64,000 nt of DNA from Brachionus koreanus (lineage: Eukaryota > Rotifera > Eurotatoria > Ploima > Brachionidae). The translations under genes and the position numbers were made by a program. The DNA lies in the NCBI GenBank assembly GCA_016987375.1, contig PJRA01000274.1:345739-409738 (forward strand), in the 5' to 3' direction. Numbering within the stretch: position 1 is the first letter of the stretch; each line of letters opens with the position of its first letter. Positions 21,522 to 34,721 of the stretch are shown one piece after another. The notes under the pieces were generated by a model, which was not told the origin of the DNA, ran no database searches, and saw nothing but the letters and a program-made list of their open reading frames with translations.

Positions 21522-24500
21522 ATGAGTGATAAAAAATTAAAAACCTTACCAAAGGAGAAATTTATTACAATTTACGAAGCATTTTTTAAAGTATTCATAT
21601 AAATAAAATCATGTAATTGACTATAAAAACAAAAATTTTCGAAAGGGCGAAGATTTTAGTCAGAAACCGGATAATTTCTGGGATGAACTTTTTCTAATTA
21701 AAGTATGTAGATTTTTTTAACAGAGAAAAAACAAGCCTATAAATATAATTCCTTTAAAAGCCTAACTCTAATTTTATAATAAACGAATTCAAAAATATTT
21801 CATCAAACGAAGACTTGATAAAGTTAAAAGTAATATTTTATTTCATTTTAGTTTATCAATATAGCAATTAAATTTAATTAATTCTTGTTTTTTAAAAGAA
21901 AAATATAAATTTTCTGTGTAATAAAGCTATTGAGTACTTAAAAATAGAGACCAATCCTATCCGATTGCACAATATTTTTCACGTAAATTATTTTTAAATT
22001 TGATCAAAAAACAATTTACAGAACAATGCTTATTTTAAGACTTTATACCTTTTTACTTATTCATTATCCGTAAATAAACAAATTAGGCTTAATTCGATCG
22101 AAGCCTTAGAGTTTTTGATTGGGATAGAAGATGCAGAGCTGAAATTTCAAACAATTTTTGACACTGTATACAATATTCTGACAAGCGATGAAATTTCGCA
22201 CTATTTGAAAACAATCTCAATCAAATACCTGCTTGCTATGGCAACTGTAATTAAATTTGGAATAACTTCCTCTTTTTATTTTAATTTTTCAATTAGCAAG
22301 CTGAGAATCTAAATGATAACTTGTTCTTAGAGCATTTTATGGCTAATCATGGCCTTTTTGAAGCTGCCGTTCAAGTATCTAAACAAAAATGAAAATTATT
22401 TGATAAATAAAGTTGAAATTTTTATTTGAAGATTGTCAGTGAACCGGAGTCTAGATCTCTTTTTGGAAAAGATATTCTATTACTGCTTACTATTCTTCTT
22501 CAGTATCGTAAATTTGAATCGGAAAATCCTTTTGTTATTAAATTATCAATTCTCGATAATGAAATGGCTCTAACTGGTATAGCAATGATCATGTCTAATA
22601 TTTTAGCAGAATTCAACAGGTAGACAAGTCTATATTCTCAAAATGTTAATTAAATTTTAAAATAAATTTTTGTCTTAAAGGAACTATGCTGAAAGTCAAA
22701 AAGAGCAAGAAGGTGAATCATCATGGTGGAATAGTGTTGGAACAATGATAGGCAACATGTTTATTGGTGACGAGGAAAAAAGACGTTTATTAACCTTGGA
22801 TGATTCTATTTTAATTGTTTTTTATGAAACTATTCATTTAAATCGAAATTTTATTTCAACTCTTACTCATGCAGCCACTGATTGTGCACAAATTAACTCT
22901 ACATTTACTGAATTATCTTCTATTTCACTTGATCAACAAAATCAAGCTAATACTGACAGTATGCGACTTTTGAATCCATTATCAATATCTTCAAATAAAA
23001 CAGCCTCTCAAAATAATCCTAACTTACCCAATTCAGAAATAGCTTTTGTTGAAAATCCACCAGGCAACTTGATGGTGATTTTTTTACAAGCATGCTCGTC
23101 AGTTTTGCATCAAACTAAAATTGAGTCAACCAATATATACGATACTACTAAGTTATTTATGCTTATTTTGCAGTGCATTAGCGAAGATCAATATGCCAAC
23201 TCGTTGCTACATGATCCTAATCTAGTCTTTAGTGTTTTTCTTTACAAAGCTGTAAAATTATTATGATTAAAATTAAAAATAAAATATAAAAATTAACTTT
23301 CTTTTAAGAAATTAAGACACCGAAAAATAGCTATGGAAAAAGAACCAGCAAGTCGACCATTGGCATCTTCAATTTTAGACTTGATGATTGAGTTTATCCA
23401 AAGTCATTTAATGAAAAACTTCCCTTTTGAACTGTATATGTGAGTAAAAGTTATTTTCAAATTTGATTTTCTATACAGTTTTAAGAGAAATGATTCATTT
23501 TGATTTAAATAATTTAGATCAATTTTTGTACCTAGCATTTCTAATTTAAATGTTTAGAATCAATTTAGCCAAACAAAGCTTAAAATTAAAAATCTATTTT
23601 TACACTTGATTTTTAAAAAAGGGCATAAAATATGCTTTTATAGTTTATTTTTATCTTTAATTAATTTCTAAATTAAAACATATAACATGATTTTTTAAAT
23701 ATCCTTTATAAAATTTATTATTTTATTTATGATAAAATTAAAGCAGTTCTTAGACTTCCTTTTAATTTTAATGAAAATTATTTATTTGAAAATTTTAATT
23801 AAAATCTAGTATCAAACATAAAACAAACAAATATTTTCTATATTTGAAATTCTAATTAAATGCTTTTTTTAGCTAGAAATAACATTCCTTTTTAAATTTC
23901 TTTTCTTCAAGAAAAATTAAATTTTATTTAAATGAAAAACAAATTTAAATGAACCAGGTTTAATAAAATTTAGCCTGAAGCCAGAAAATCATAACTTATA
24001 TGTTTTTTTTAACTTGAAAATGAAATTTTATTTTGTTTTGTCCAGATAACTTGTAAAAAAATTCTGTAAATAAATTTTTAAATTTAAAAATAATTTTTAA
24101 AAGCATGTCTGTCGGAATCATACAGAGATTGTTGTGCTATCAGAAAAAGTATCGTATTCGCCTTGATTTTAATTGGCAAAATCTATGGAATAGTAAGTAA
24201 AGAAATGCATTTAATTATTTTCTTTTTACTAAATTTATAATAAAAAACACTCAATTATCTATTTAGCAAGAAACAGTTTTGAAATTAGGAGAAAACAGAT
24301 TTATTTAAAAAAAAAAATTCTTAAAATTTTGATCTAGACAAATTATCGCTTTTTTATTTTTAAGAAAAAACCCACTAAGAATTAAAAATGTTAATCTTTT
24401 AAAAAGATTAATTTCAAGGAAATTGAGTGCATAAAAATCGATAAAAAAATTGCCCTAAATATTTTTTTTAAGGCTTGATTAGCTTAATAAAATTTATAAC

Positions 24501-25208
24501 AAGCTGTGAATCGGCACTGATTTCAAAAGGTCACAATATATTTATCCTGTATTCCAAAGTAATATTCAATGCTATCTAAACATTTATTGAATTTCTTTTT
24601 TACTTTTAGATAATCGTTATACTTAACATTTTTATTACATATGGTGATACTTTTTTGCCGAATGCAGAGACTTATGATTATCTGTATTATGACATCATGA
24701 GGATGAGACAAGTATTCGACAATTTGTTATCATTATGTAAAATTTTAGTCCTTTTAGTAAATTAGTATAGGAGATGATTAATTTTTTTCCTAGTAAACCG
24801 ATATGTTTCCTCAGCTGACCATAAAGAATATGCAGTTAAAGTTTATAATCAAATGTGCAATGTAAAATCAATTATATTTCACTTTACTCCAAGAATAGAT
24901 GCATGGTCCACTGCGAATCATATACCGTCGTTAACTGAGCAGCAAGTATTGGAGATAGTTAGAACAAATTACGATTCATTGACGCTAAAACTTGAAGATG
25001 ATCTTGATCAATATGAACGATACCAAGAAAATCCTCAAAATAGCACTTTTTTTACTAATTTGGTAGTTTGATTATTTCGATAATAAATTCATTAATTTTA
25101 AAATTTAAGATAAAACAAATTATGTCTGACGCAAGAAATCAATTAAGCAATTTAAGTAAATTTGATCAGATAAATGTACTGGCGTTGGCAAATTCAACCA
25201 ATTATTAA
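21522..25208 (+). CDS. ARMH3: ARMH3 (armadillo-like helical domain 3), 713 aa
   Basis: Fourteen exons: 21522..21590, 21646..21702, 21761..21829, 21899..21982, 22022..22246, 22297..22374, 22432..22619, 22681..23251, 23309..23439, 24104..24192, 24473..24558, 24610..24736, 24794..25062, 25110..25208. They splice in phase to 713 aa; human ARMH3 (C10orf76) is about 690. The protein is an all-helical Golgi-associated factor that binds PI4KB and GBF1 and supports PI4P production and Golgi integrity. Collinear motifs include [10 protein letters not shown] near the start, [88 protein letters not shown], and the C-terminal [19 protein letters not shown] with DQYERY. Introns are mostly 40-60 nt, but introns 9 and 10 are longer (664 and 280 nt) with no content recognised. 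A variable Asn/Ser linker lies in exon 8. Confidence 0.95.
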
Positions 25209-26092
25209 TTTATTTTTGTGTAAAGATTTTATTTTAATCCAAAAGTAGATTTGTTCCACATCATGTTTCATAAATCAAGATATTAAAATATTTTTTAAAT
25301 AAAAAAATTTACATTTTTTTTCTAAGGCTTAATCTCTTAAAAACAATTGTTTATCACAATGTGCTTATTTTAATTTCTTAAAATTTATGAAAATATTTTC
25401 TTTAAATTTTGCTTTTTGAATTCCATTTAATTCTCAATGATTTTAATAAATAAATAAATAAATTAAATCATTTCTTTTTGCATAAAATTTTTAAATTTAA
25501 AATAAAATTTTTTGTCTGAATCTTTAAAATTTCTTTCGTGATTCTAAATTAAAATTCATTTTAAAAATAAAAAATAATTCTAATGAGTCCTTAAAATTTC
25601 TAATAATTAAGAAAAAATCGATGACTAACATACGAAAGATCAATAGTTCTTTTGTTAAATTATTTTAATGATTGAAAAATTTTGTCTTTTTTTTTTTAAT
25701 TTTAAAAAATTTCTCTAAATACATACTTCAATAATAAGATAATTTTATTTGGTGGATCAAAAGCTAAAGTAAAGCCAAACAATTTTTTATTTTTATTTAA
25801 ATATAAAGCTCACTTTATCATTCAAAGCGTTTTGCTAAGAAAAAAAGGCTTGGCTTTTTTCTAATTTTATTGCAAAATATAAACTTTCAGTGTATTTTAA
25901 TAAAGAATTTGAAAATTCAGCTGCGTCAAAAAATGAACTAAATTTTTTGTTTCAAATTTTGTTTTGAAGCTTTCAAAATATTATAAATATATTCAGGTAC
26001 ATCAATAAGTCTTGAAATAAGCTTTATAAATTTTAGACTTGATCGTGTAAAAAAGTCCAAAAAGATTGCTAAGTTGGGACCGCCCGGTCAAA
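25209..26092. other. Intergenic region upstream of NNT
   Basis: AT-rich with homopolymer runs; no coding feature. It presumably contains the NNT promoter and 5'UTR, but no element stands out. Confidence 0.5.
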
Positions 26093-29000
26093 ATGTCTTA
26101 TGGATTTAAGCGTGCCTCGTCTGTTCTAGTGAACAATGGAGGTCATTTATTTGAAAAAAATTATTCATTGGTTCTTCGGATAAATCCGAAAACATCTTCA
26201 TTCAGAAGATTTAATTCTGCAAAAACTGAACCAGAGGGTATATCGTACAAAAATATAACAATTGGAGTCCCTAAAGAGACTTTTTTAAATGAAAGAAGAG
26301 TAGCGATTACACCAGCTGTTACTCAAACACTAGTTAAAAAAGGATTCAAAGTTTTTGTAGAGGAAAATGCCGGAGTTTTGGCCAAATTTCCAAATAGTCA
26401 ATATAAGGCATCAGGAGCTGAAGTGACTCAATCTAAAAACTTATACTCCTCTTCGGATATACTTCTCAAAGTTAGACCGCCAAGTATTGAGGTATTGCTA
26501 AAACAATTTTTTTTCTTAATTATAGCTTATAAATTATTTAGGAAATAGCAAATTTAAAAAATGATTCGAATTTGATAAGTTTTTTCTATCCTTCTCAAAA
26601 TAAAGATTTAATTGAGGAGCTACAGAAAAAAAATATGACTCTTTTTGCAATGGACTGTATTCCTCGAATTAGCAGGGCACAAGTATTTGACGCCTTGAGT
26701 TCAATGGCCAATATTGCTGGCTATAAAGCTGTCTTGGAAGCAGCAAACAATTTCGGTCGCTTTCTTACTGGTCAGATAACTGCAGCTGGTAAGGTTCCAC
26801 CGTGTAAAGTGATGGTCATAGGTGGAGGTGTTGCTGGTCTTAGTTCTATTGGAACTGCTCGGAACATGGGTGCAATTGTAAGAGCTTTTGATACAAGGTC
26901 TGCAGTTAAAGAACAAGTTCAATCAATGGGAGCCGAATTTTTGGAAATTAATTTGAAAGAAGAGGGAGAGGGACAAGGTGGCTATGCTAAAGAAATGTCA
27001 AAAGAATTCATTGAAGCTGAAATGGCACTTTTTGCCAAACAATGCAAAGGTAATTCAAATAAGATATTTTATTTAAATTAATATTTAAAATAAGAAATCG
27101 ATATTTTAATAACAACTGCTTTGATACCAGGCAAACCAGCTCCAAAATTAATAACAAAACAAATGATAGAGTCAATGAAGCCTGGTTCTGTTGTAGTCGA
27201 TTTGGCTGCTGAAGCAGGCGGTAATATAGAAACTACGCGACCTGGAGAGCTTTATGTTTACAAAGATGTTGTTCACATTGGATATACTGATTTACCTTCT
27301 CGATTACCTACTCAATCAAGCACTTTATATGCCAATAACATTTCCAAATTTTTGTTATCGATTGGCAAGCAAGATCACTTTCATATTGATTTAAATGATG
27401 AGGTTGTGAGAGGAAGCATAATTCTTAATCGTGGCGAGTTAATGTGGCCACCACCTAAAGTTGAAACAGTAGTTCAGACAGATACTCCAAAGCAAATTAA
27501 AAAAGAAGAGGTTAAAAAATTATTAACTGATGCCGATTACTTTAGAAAATATTTGAAAGATTCATTGGTCTATACGACAGGTTTAAGTGGTCTTATAAGT
27601 ATGAGTTTAATATCTCCAAATCCTGCATTTGCTAATATGGTAACAACATTTGCACTTTCCGGAATCGTGGGCTATCATACAGTGTGGTCCGTTACACCGG
27701 CTTTGCATTCACCGCTTATGTCAGTAACCAATGCTATTTCCGGCATAACTGCTGCTGGTGGACTCTTGCTGATGGGTGGTGGTTATTTTCCATCGACTAC
27801 TGCCCAATGGTTAGCAATGAGCGCTGCTTTTATTTCATCAATAAACATAACAGGTGGTTTTATTATAACTCAAAGAATGTTAGACATGTTCAAAAGACCA
27901 ACAGGTAATTTTTGAATTCAATTTTTTTTTCTTTTAAAATTAATTTTTTTTCATGAAAAGATCCTAAAGAGTTTAATTATCTATATGGCATCCCAGCATT
28001 GGCTTCTTTAGGAACATATGGATATGGTATAACAAATGGATTTGACGATACTACTAATTTAGCATATTTGGCTGCGTCTTTGTGCTGTGTCGGAGCTCTT
28101 GGTGGTCTAAGCTCTCAGCCATCAGCTCGTTTAGGAAATGCTCTTGGAATGATTGGTGTAAGCACTGGTCTTGCTGCCACATTGGGTCAGTTAAACATTA
28201 CAAACGAATTGGCAGCTCAAATGGGAGTAACTCTTGGTCTTGGTGGAATAATTGGAGCAATAATTGCCAAAAAAATTCCAATAACAGGTAAAATTCCAAT
28301 AAAACTTTATTCAAGGAAATTTGTTTAATTAAGTTTTCTTATTACTTTATTAAGCCAAACTAAATTTTTCTATTTTTTTTAAAAAGCAATTATTCAAATA
28401 TTGTGTTAATTTATAAGAAAAATATAAAAAAAAATTACAGATTTAGATTCGAATTTTATTAGGTTCTTTATTTTCTATGACCACAAAAAATTTATTAGAT
28501 AACTTGGGACTGAAATTTAATTAAAGAAGTTCTATAAGAAATTATAAACATTTTTTTTTAATATCTGATATCTACTATCTCTGGTATTGATTAATTTTCA
28601 TTTATAGTGTCTTTCAAAGGACATTTTGTTAGAAAACTTTTATTTTGATAAATTCGAAAAATTAAAAAGAAAAAAAAGTATGAAATTGATTTATCAAAAA
28701 TCAAATATTGTATGGATTTAGAACTAAAACATAAAACTTCAGCTTGATATTTTAAATTTTCAGTGCATCGATAAATATCTTTATACTTTAAATAAAGGTT
28801 AAAAATAGCAAAACAAAATTTATTTCTATGAGAAGAACTAAAATTTTTATATACTAACTTTAGATCTTCCACAATTGGTTGCTGCTTTTCATAGTTTTGT
28901 TGGGGCTGCTGCTGTGTTGACTTGTATATCACATTTTATGTCCGAAGCAGGTCATTTAGCAAGCGATCCAGCTGTATCAGTAATCAAAACATCGCTATTT

Positions 29001-30032
29001 TTGGGAACTTTTATTGGTGCCATTACATGGACCGGCAGTTTAGTGGCATATGGAAAACTACAAGGACTTTTAAACTCAAATCCATTGCTTTTACCAGGAA
29101 GACATGCTTTGAATGCAGCATTGTTAGCATCTAATGTAGGAGCTCTTGGTTGGTATTTGAATACTGATGATGCTACATTGGGTTTGGCTCTTTTAGGTGC
29201 GACGACTTTACTTTCATCAACTATGGGTATCACTTTGACTTCAGCAATTGGAGGCGCTGACATGCCTGTCGTAATTACAGTTCTAAATAGCTATTCTGGT
29301 TGGGCTCTCTGCGCTGAAGGATTCATGCTTAATAATAATTTGATGACAATTGTGGGAGCTTTGATTGGTTCTAGCGGTGCAATTTTGTCGTATATTATGT
29401 GCAAAGCCATGAATCGATCATTGCCGAATGTTATTCTTGGTGGATACGGAACCGATTCAACTGGAACTGGCAAAGCTATGGAAATAACTGGAACTCATAC
29501 AGAAATAAAAGCTGATCAAGCTGTAGATTATTTGAAAGAAGCTCAGAATATAATTATTACACCAGGATATGGCTTGTGTGTTGCTAAAGCCCAGTATCCG
29601 ATTGCTGAGATGGTTGAATTATTGAGAAAAAAAGGGAAAAATGTCAAATTTGCAATACACCCAGTTGCTGGTCGCATGCCTGGACAATTAAATGTACTTT
29701 TGGCTGAAGCTGGAGTACCATATGATATAGTTCATGAAATGGAAGAGGTTAACGATGAATTTAAAGAGACAGATTTGACATTGGTAATTGGTGCAAATGA
29801 TACTGTTAATTCAGCTGCTGAAGAGGACCCGAATTCAATAATTGCAGGAATGCCTGTTTTAAGAGTATGGAATTCTAAACAAGTTATTGTAATGAAGAGA
29901 AGTTTAGGTGTAGGCTATGCTGCAGTTGATAATCCAATATTTTTCAAACCAAATACAGCAATGTTACTTGGTGATGCTAAAAAAACTTGTGATGCCTTAT
30001 TGACCAAAATCAAACAAGACTATGAAATTTAG
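26093..30032 (+). CDS. NNT: NAD(P) transhydrogenase, mitochondrial, 1070 aa
   Basis: Exons 26093..26491, 26542..27049, 27095..27904, 27961..28287 and 28864..30032 give 1070 aa (human 1086). NNT in the inner mitochondrial membrane couples proton influx to hydride transfer from NADH to NADP+, supplying NADPH for antioxidant defence. The first ~50 residues are basic and Ser-rich, as expected of a mitochondrial presequence. Domain I (NAD-binding, alanine-dehydrogenase/PNT-like) begins at ITIGVPKE and contains the Rossmann motif [18 protein letters not shown]. The membrane domain II spans the end of exon 3, exon 4 and the start of exon 5. Domain III (NADP-binding) has [46 protein letters not shown] and [15 protein letters not shown]. 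The order is the fused animal type (domain I, membrane, domain III in one chain). Intron 4 is unusually long here (576 nt). ATG 26093 is preferred over an upstream TTG frame. Confidence 0.97.
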
Positions 30033-31400
30033 AATGAGAAAATTTATTTGAAAAATATTTGTAGTTAATTTTTAGCTATTTAATATTCGATTTATTGTAA
30101 AAAATTAAAAATTTAAATTTGAGTTTTATTTAAAATAAAATTCTTTTAAAAGAAATCAAAAATTTTTTAAAATTTCCTTTAAAATGAAAAAATAATGTTT
30201 TATTTTTTAAATTATTTTCAATAATTAGAAATTTTGACAATAAGATTTTTAATGATTAATGATATTTTAATGATTCTTTTTGTTTTTTAAATATATTATT
30301 CATTGATATGAAAATAAGTGAAAAACTATCAAGATAAAGCCTAGCATTTATTAATTTTAACAAAACAAATCGATGTAAAATTCTAAAATATTCAATTCAA
30401 ATTAGAGGAAAGATATATTTTTAAAGCATTAAATAATCATAAATTTATTTTAATTTTCTTAGCTGCTATAAGGTTGATTTATAAATTCTTAATGTATAAG
30501 AAATATTTTTTTTATTTAAATAAAATTATCTATGTGGTTTGTTGATATACACTTCTTACATAAGTTAAATAAATTGAATCAAAGACAAAATGAATTATTT
30601 TTTGTAACTTATTGAAAACTTGCAAAGTAAAAACCAAATTAGAAATAAGAAATTATATAATAATTAAATAATTAATTAAAATATTAATTTTTTTTTTACT
30701 AAATAATAAATTTCATGACATTGCCTTGTTAAGACTTGTGGCTTTTAAAAAATTCTGATTTCAACCCATTGTTCTTTGTCGCAATTAATTTATTTGTATT
30801 ATTTGTTTATTGTTGGAGAAGTTGAAGTTAAATGTTAAGTTGAAATTGATCGATTATATCGATTACTTTTTGACAGTTATCTATTCGAGAATGTAACTCA
30901 AACATTTATAGCACTTTTCGGAGGTTAAATTTTTACGCTATTACACTAATTTTTGGAATAAGAAATTGTAAAATAATTTTTTGAATAAAATTTTGAATAA
31001 AAAGATAAAAATAAAAAATATTGATATTTTTTTTTTAAATTCAAGACTAAAAATAAGCTCTTTGCATATGATATTTTGTTCTGATCGTATATAACTTGAA
31101 TTTTGCATATTGCATTTTTTTTAAATTGAAAATAAGGTTGGTTTATAAATTCAAATACATTTAAAATTTTGGAGAAAAAAACTCGTGTGCTAAATTTTCC
31201 TCTTTACTTTTTGCATATACTCAAATTTTATTCATTTAAAAATAAAAATTTACGAATTTTTTAATAATTCAAAAAAATAAAAACAACAAAAACCACATGG
31301 ATTCCACACTAGCACTTATTTTTCTTTCCTTCCATTAAACTAACAATTTTTCAGATAATTTTAGATAATTATTTTTTTAAGTATCTTAAGAATTGTCTAG
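30033..31400. other. Intergenic region between NNT and NOP56
   Basis: AT-rich; no gene, hairpin or transposon piece recognised. It holds the NNT 3' end and presumably the NOP56 promoter. Confidence 0.5.
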
Positions 31401-32985
31401 ATGTCTCATTTATATGTGCTCTACGAGCATGCTAGTGGTTATGCATTGTTTCGTGTAAAAGAATTTGAAGAAATCGGCGCTTTTTTGACACAAGTCGAAC
31501 AAAGTGTCTTGGACTTGTCCAAATTTAATTCGGTTGTAAAATTAATAGCTTTTGCACCGTTTGTTTCGGGTCTAAATGCATTGGACAATTTAAATTCTAT
31601 ATCTGAAGGTGTCTTGCACGAGGACCTAAAATTATTCCTGGATAGCAATCTACCAAAACCGAGTGGAAAAAAAGAGGCTAAACTTCAACTAGGAGTTGCC
31701 GACCCGAAGATTTCGGCTGCCATAAATGAATCGATTGGTATTTCTTGTACTCATGTTGGTGCTGTACCTGAAGTGCTGCGAGGTATACGCTTACACTTTC
31801 CCAATTTGGTTAAGGGCCTGACCGACAAGAGCCAGGCAAAAGCCCAGCTTGGTCTTGGACATGCTTATTCAAGATCAAAGGTAAAATTTAATGTTAATCG
31901 AGTGGACAATATGATCATTCAAGCAATTAATTTAATCGATCAATTAGACAAGGATGTTAACACTTTTTCGATGAGAATTCGCGAATGGTACAGTTATCAC
32001 TTTCCAGAATTGATTAAAATAGTCCCTGATAACAACATGTTTGCCAAAGTAGTAAAAATTGTTAAAAATAGGAAAGAACTTTCAGAAGATGCATTAGAAC
32101 AACTTGAAGAAATTGTGATGGACTCTGCCAAGGCTCAAGCCATTATTGATGCCTCTAAATCGTCAATGGGCATGGATATTTCTCCAATTGACTTGATTAA
32201 TATACAGCTATTTGCCTCCAGAGTCATAGATATGTTTGATTATAGAAAAAATCTACACGAGTATCTTCACTCTAAGATAAATCAGGTAGCGCCGAATTTA
32301 TCCTCGTTGATTGGAGATCAAGTTGCTGCTCGTCTAATTTCACACGCCGGTAGCTTGACCAATTTGGCTAAATACCCGGCATCAACCATTCAGATTCTCG
32401 GAGCAGAAAAAGCACTCTTTAGGGCTCTTAAAACCAGAAGCAATACACCAAAATATGGCTTGATTTTTCATTCCAGTTTTATCGGACGTGCCGGAACAAC
32501 TAATAAAGGAAGAGTGTCCAGATATTTGGCAAATAAGTGTGCCATTGCATCAAGAATTGACTGTTTTGCTGGTAATTTGGATTATTAAATTAAAAAAAAA
32601 TTAAAAATTATTTAAAAATAAAAAAGAAATTCCGACCAATGTTTTCGGAGACTGTTTGCAAAAGCAAGTCGAGGATAGACTCAAGTTTTATGAAAGTGGT
32701 ACTTTACCGCCTAAAAATGCTGAAGTGATGCAGGAAGCTGTTCTTAAAGCTGAAGAATCTAAGAATGAGATAATAAAAAAAGAGAAAAAGAAAAAGAAAA
32801 AGGAGAAAAAAAATAAAAAAAAAGATCAGAATGAAGAAGAAATGGCCGTTGAGGAAAACGGAATTACAAATGGCAATGGAGTTGAGGAGCATATGGAAGA
32901 AATGAATTTGGATGAAGATCAAGTAGACAACGAAGCTGAAGCACAACCTAAAAAGAAAAAGAAGAAAAATAAAAAAAATGAATAA
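31401..32985 (+). CDS. NOP56: NOP56, box C/D snoRNP core protein, 509 aa
   Basis: Two exons, 31401..32571 and 32627..32985, join in phase 1 over a 55-nt intron. NOP56 pairs with NOP58 on box C/D snoRNAs, with fibrillarin and 15.5K, to direct rRNA 2'-O-methylation in the nucleolus. The NOP5NT domain starts at [20 protein letters not shown]. The coiled-coil/NOSIC region contains [20 protein letters not shown] and [14 protein letters not shown]. The Nop RNA-binding domain has [40 protein letters not shown] and the hallmark [18 protein letters not shown]. The C-terminus is a Lys/Glu-rich nucleolar tail ([13 protein letters not shown] type) like that of other NOP56 proteins. In many animals NOP56 introns host snoRNAs, but this intron is too short to carry one. 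Confidence 0.97.
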
Positions 32986-34721
32986 AAAACAAGTTTTTTA
33001 TTTCCTTATCCATTGTTTTAGAAATAAAAAAAAAATAAAAAATAAAAAATAATGTTAAAAATATAGTTAATTCATTCAAATTTTTTTTTAGTTTAAATGC
33101 CATGTTTTGTAGAAATAAAGTTAAAACTTCAGTTTTTAATTAAATTTTATTTTACCATAAAATCTTAGAAAATCATCGGAAATTTAATAGCAATAATAAT
33201 TATTTAATAGCCAGTGTAGTTGCAATTTTTTTCTGGAGCCAAACGTTGCAATTTTTTTCACAAAAGCTTTCGATATTTTCTAGAATACTTTGGTCTATTA
33301 AAATCGCTCATAGCTTCTTTTTTCTAAATAACTAATAATATCATTTTTATGAAACAAATGAATTATCTTTTAGAATTCATATTCCATAGAATTTTTAAAA
33401 AATAAGACAAAGTAAAATTTTTGATCTAATTACATTTTTCAAAAATGATCAAAACATTTTAAATGCAAAATTAAATTTCAATGAATTTTTAGAAATTACA
33501 ATCCTTTTTTTAATAGTCTAAAAACAAAGCTTTAAAATCTTACAAAAATTCCAAAATCTAAGATAAAATCTAATTGCACATTAAAAATATTTTGATGATT
33601 TTTGAAAAATTTGATCAAGTTCAAGCTGATAAAAGCAAAGTTTTATCAGTAAATGAAATATGAATCTCAAAAATCGTATTTGAATAGATTCAATTTATTG
33701 CCAGGTCAGGTATAATTTATTACATGACTAAATTAGTCGGACTGAATTATGGAATTTACATTCAAGATGATTTGAAATGAGACACTAAAGTAAAAATGCA
33801 ACTTCAAAGCTCAGCGTGTCCTTATTCCACTAGTTATGTTAAAGTCAAAAATATTTTTGTAACATATTTTCTACCTTGCTGCTAAATTTGATAAATTTTT
33901 GAAATTTAAAAACCATTGATATAATTGAAAAATTTATATAAAATCTTCTGGTCATTTTATGGTGAATAATTGTAAAGAATAAAGAATCTTTTATTTAAAT
34001 TTTATTTTATTTTGTATCTAAAGTGAAAAGCAAATTTTATTACTTAGTCAACAATTATCATTGAAAAGGTCTATGCAATAAAAAAATAAATTATGTCAAT
34101 AAAATTATGGTCTAAATTAAAATACATGTTAATGATTGTAAATCAGAAGATTAAAAAAAATAATTACTCTAGAAAGTTAAAGTTATTTTTATAATGAAAT
34201 GATAAAAGTAAAAAAATATATATTTTATTTCTTAAAAAAATATTCTCTTTAACTTTAATTGAATAACTAAATATATAATGTTTACAAATTAAGGATAAAA
34301 AAAATAAGATATTAAAAAAATCTGATAACTTGAATCGATTGATTGTATTTTCGATTCAAAATATTTTTTTTATGATATTTTCTGCTTTTAATTCAAAAAT
34401 TCTCTTTTGATCCTAAAAAAAAATAATTCTGAATAAAAAATATCATCATACAAATATATTTCAATCAATTTGTTATTAGAACGATTTTTAGATTAATTTT
34501 GTGTATATTGTTTAATAAAGCTATTTTAGTTTAATTTCTTTTAGACTTAAACAACAACTCTTTATTTTTTTATGAGAAAAAAGAGAACTATTGAAAAATT
34601 ATAATTTTAACTTATACAAAAATTTTATCCTGATTTAAAAAATAAAAAATAGTTGAATAGATAACAAAAATATTGTCATTAAGACAAAACACTAATACTA
34701 AAATAAAAGTCAGCGCAATAA
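32986..34721. other. Intergenic region between convergent genes
   Basis: Contains the foldback element at 33418-33617. The remainder is AT-rich with no gene seen. Confidence 0.5.
33418..33617. repeat. Foldback (inverted-repeat) element, about 200 bp
   Basis: The left arm at ~33418-33478 (TTTTTGATCTAATTACATTT...CAAAATTAAATTT) and the right arm at ~33564-33617 are imperfect reverse complements. They match over about 55 bases with scattered differences and one small gap. An 85-base unpaired centre separates them. A copy of one arm lies at 2822-2884. The structure is that of a non-autonomous foldback or MITE-type element; no transposase or clear target duplication was identified. Confidence 0.6.

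Noticed and set aside
26701..26922. 73-aa minus-strand frame within NNT
   Set aside because: Antisense to the NAD-binding domain, whose protein sequence is clearly conserved on the plus strand.
28591..28932. 113-aa minus-strand frame in intron 4/exon 5 of NNT
   Set aside because: Mostly lies antisense to an AT-rich intron and the NNT exon; low-complexity composition and no motif.
32704..32946. 80-aa Phe/Leu-rich minus-strand frame over the NOP56 tail
   Set aside because: It is simply the antisense of the Lys/Glu-rich C-terminal tail.
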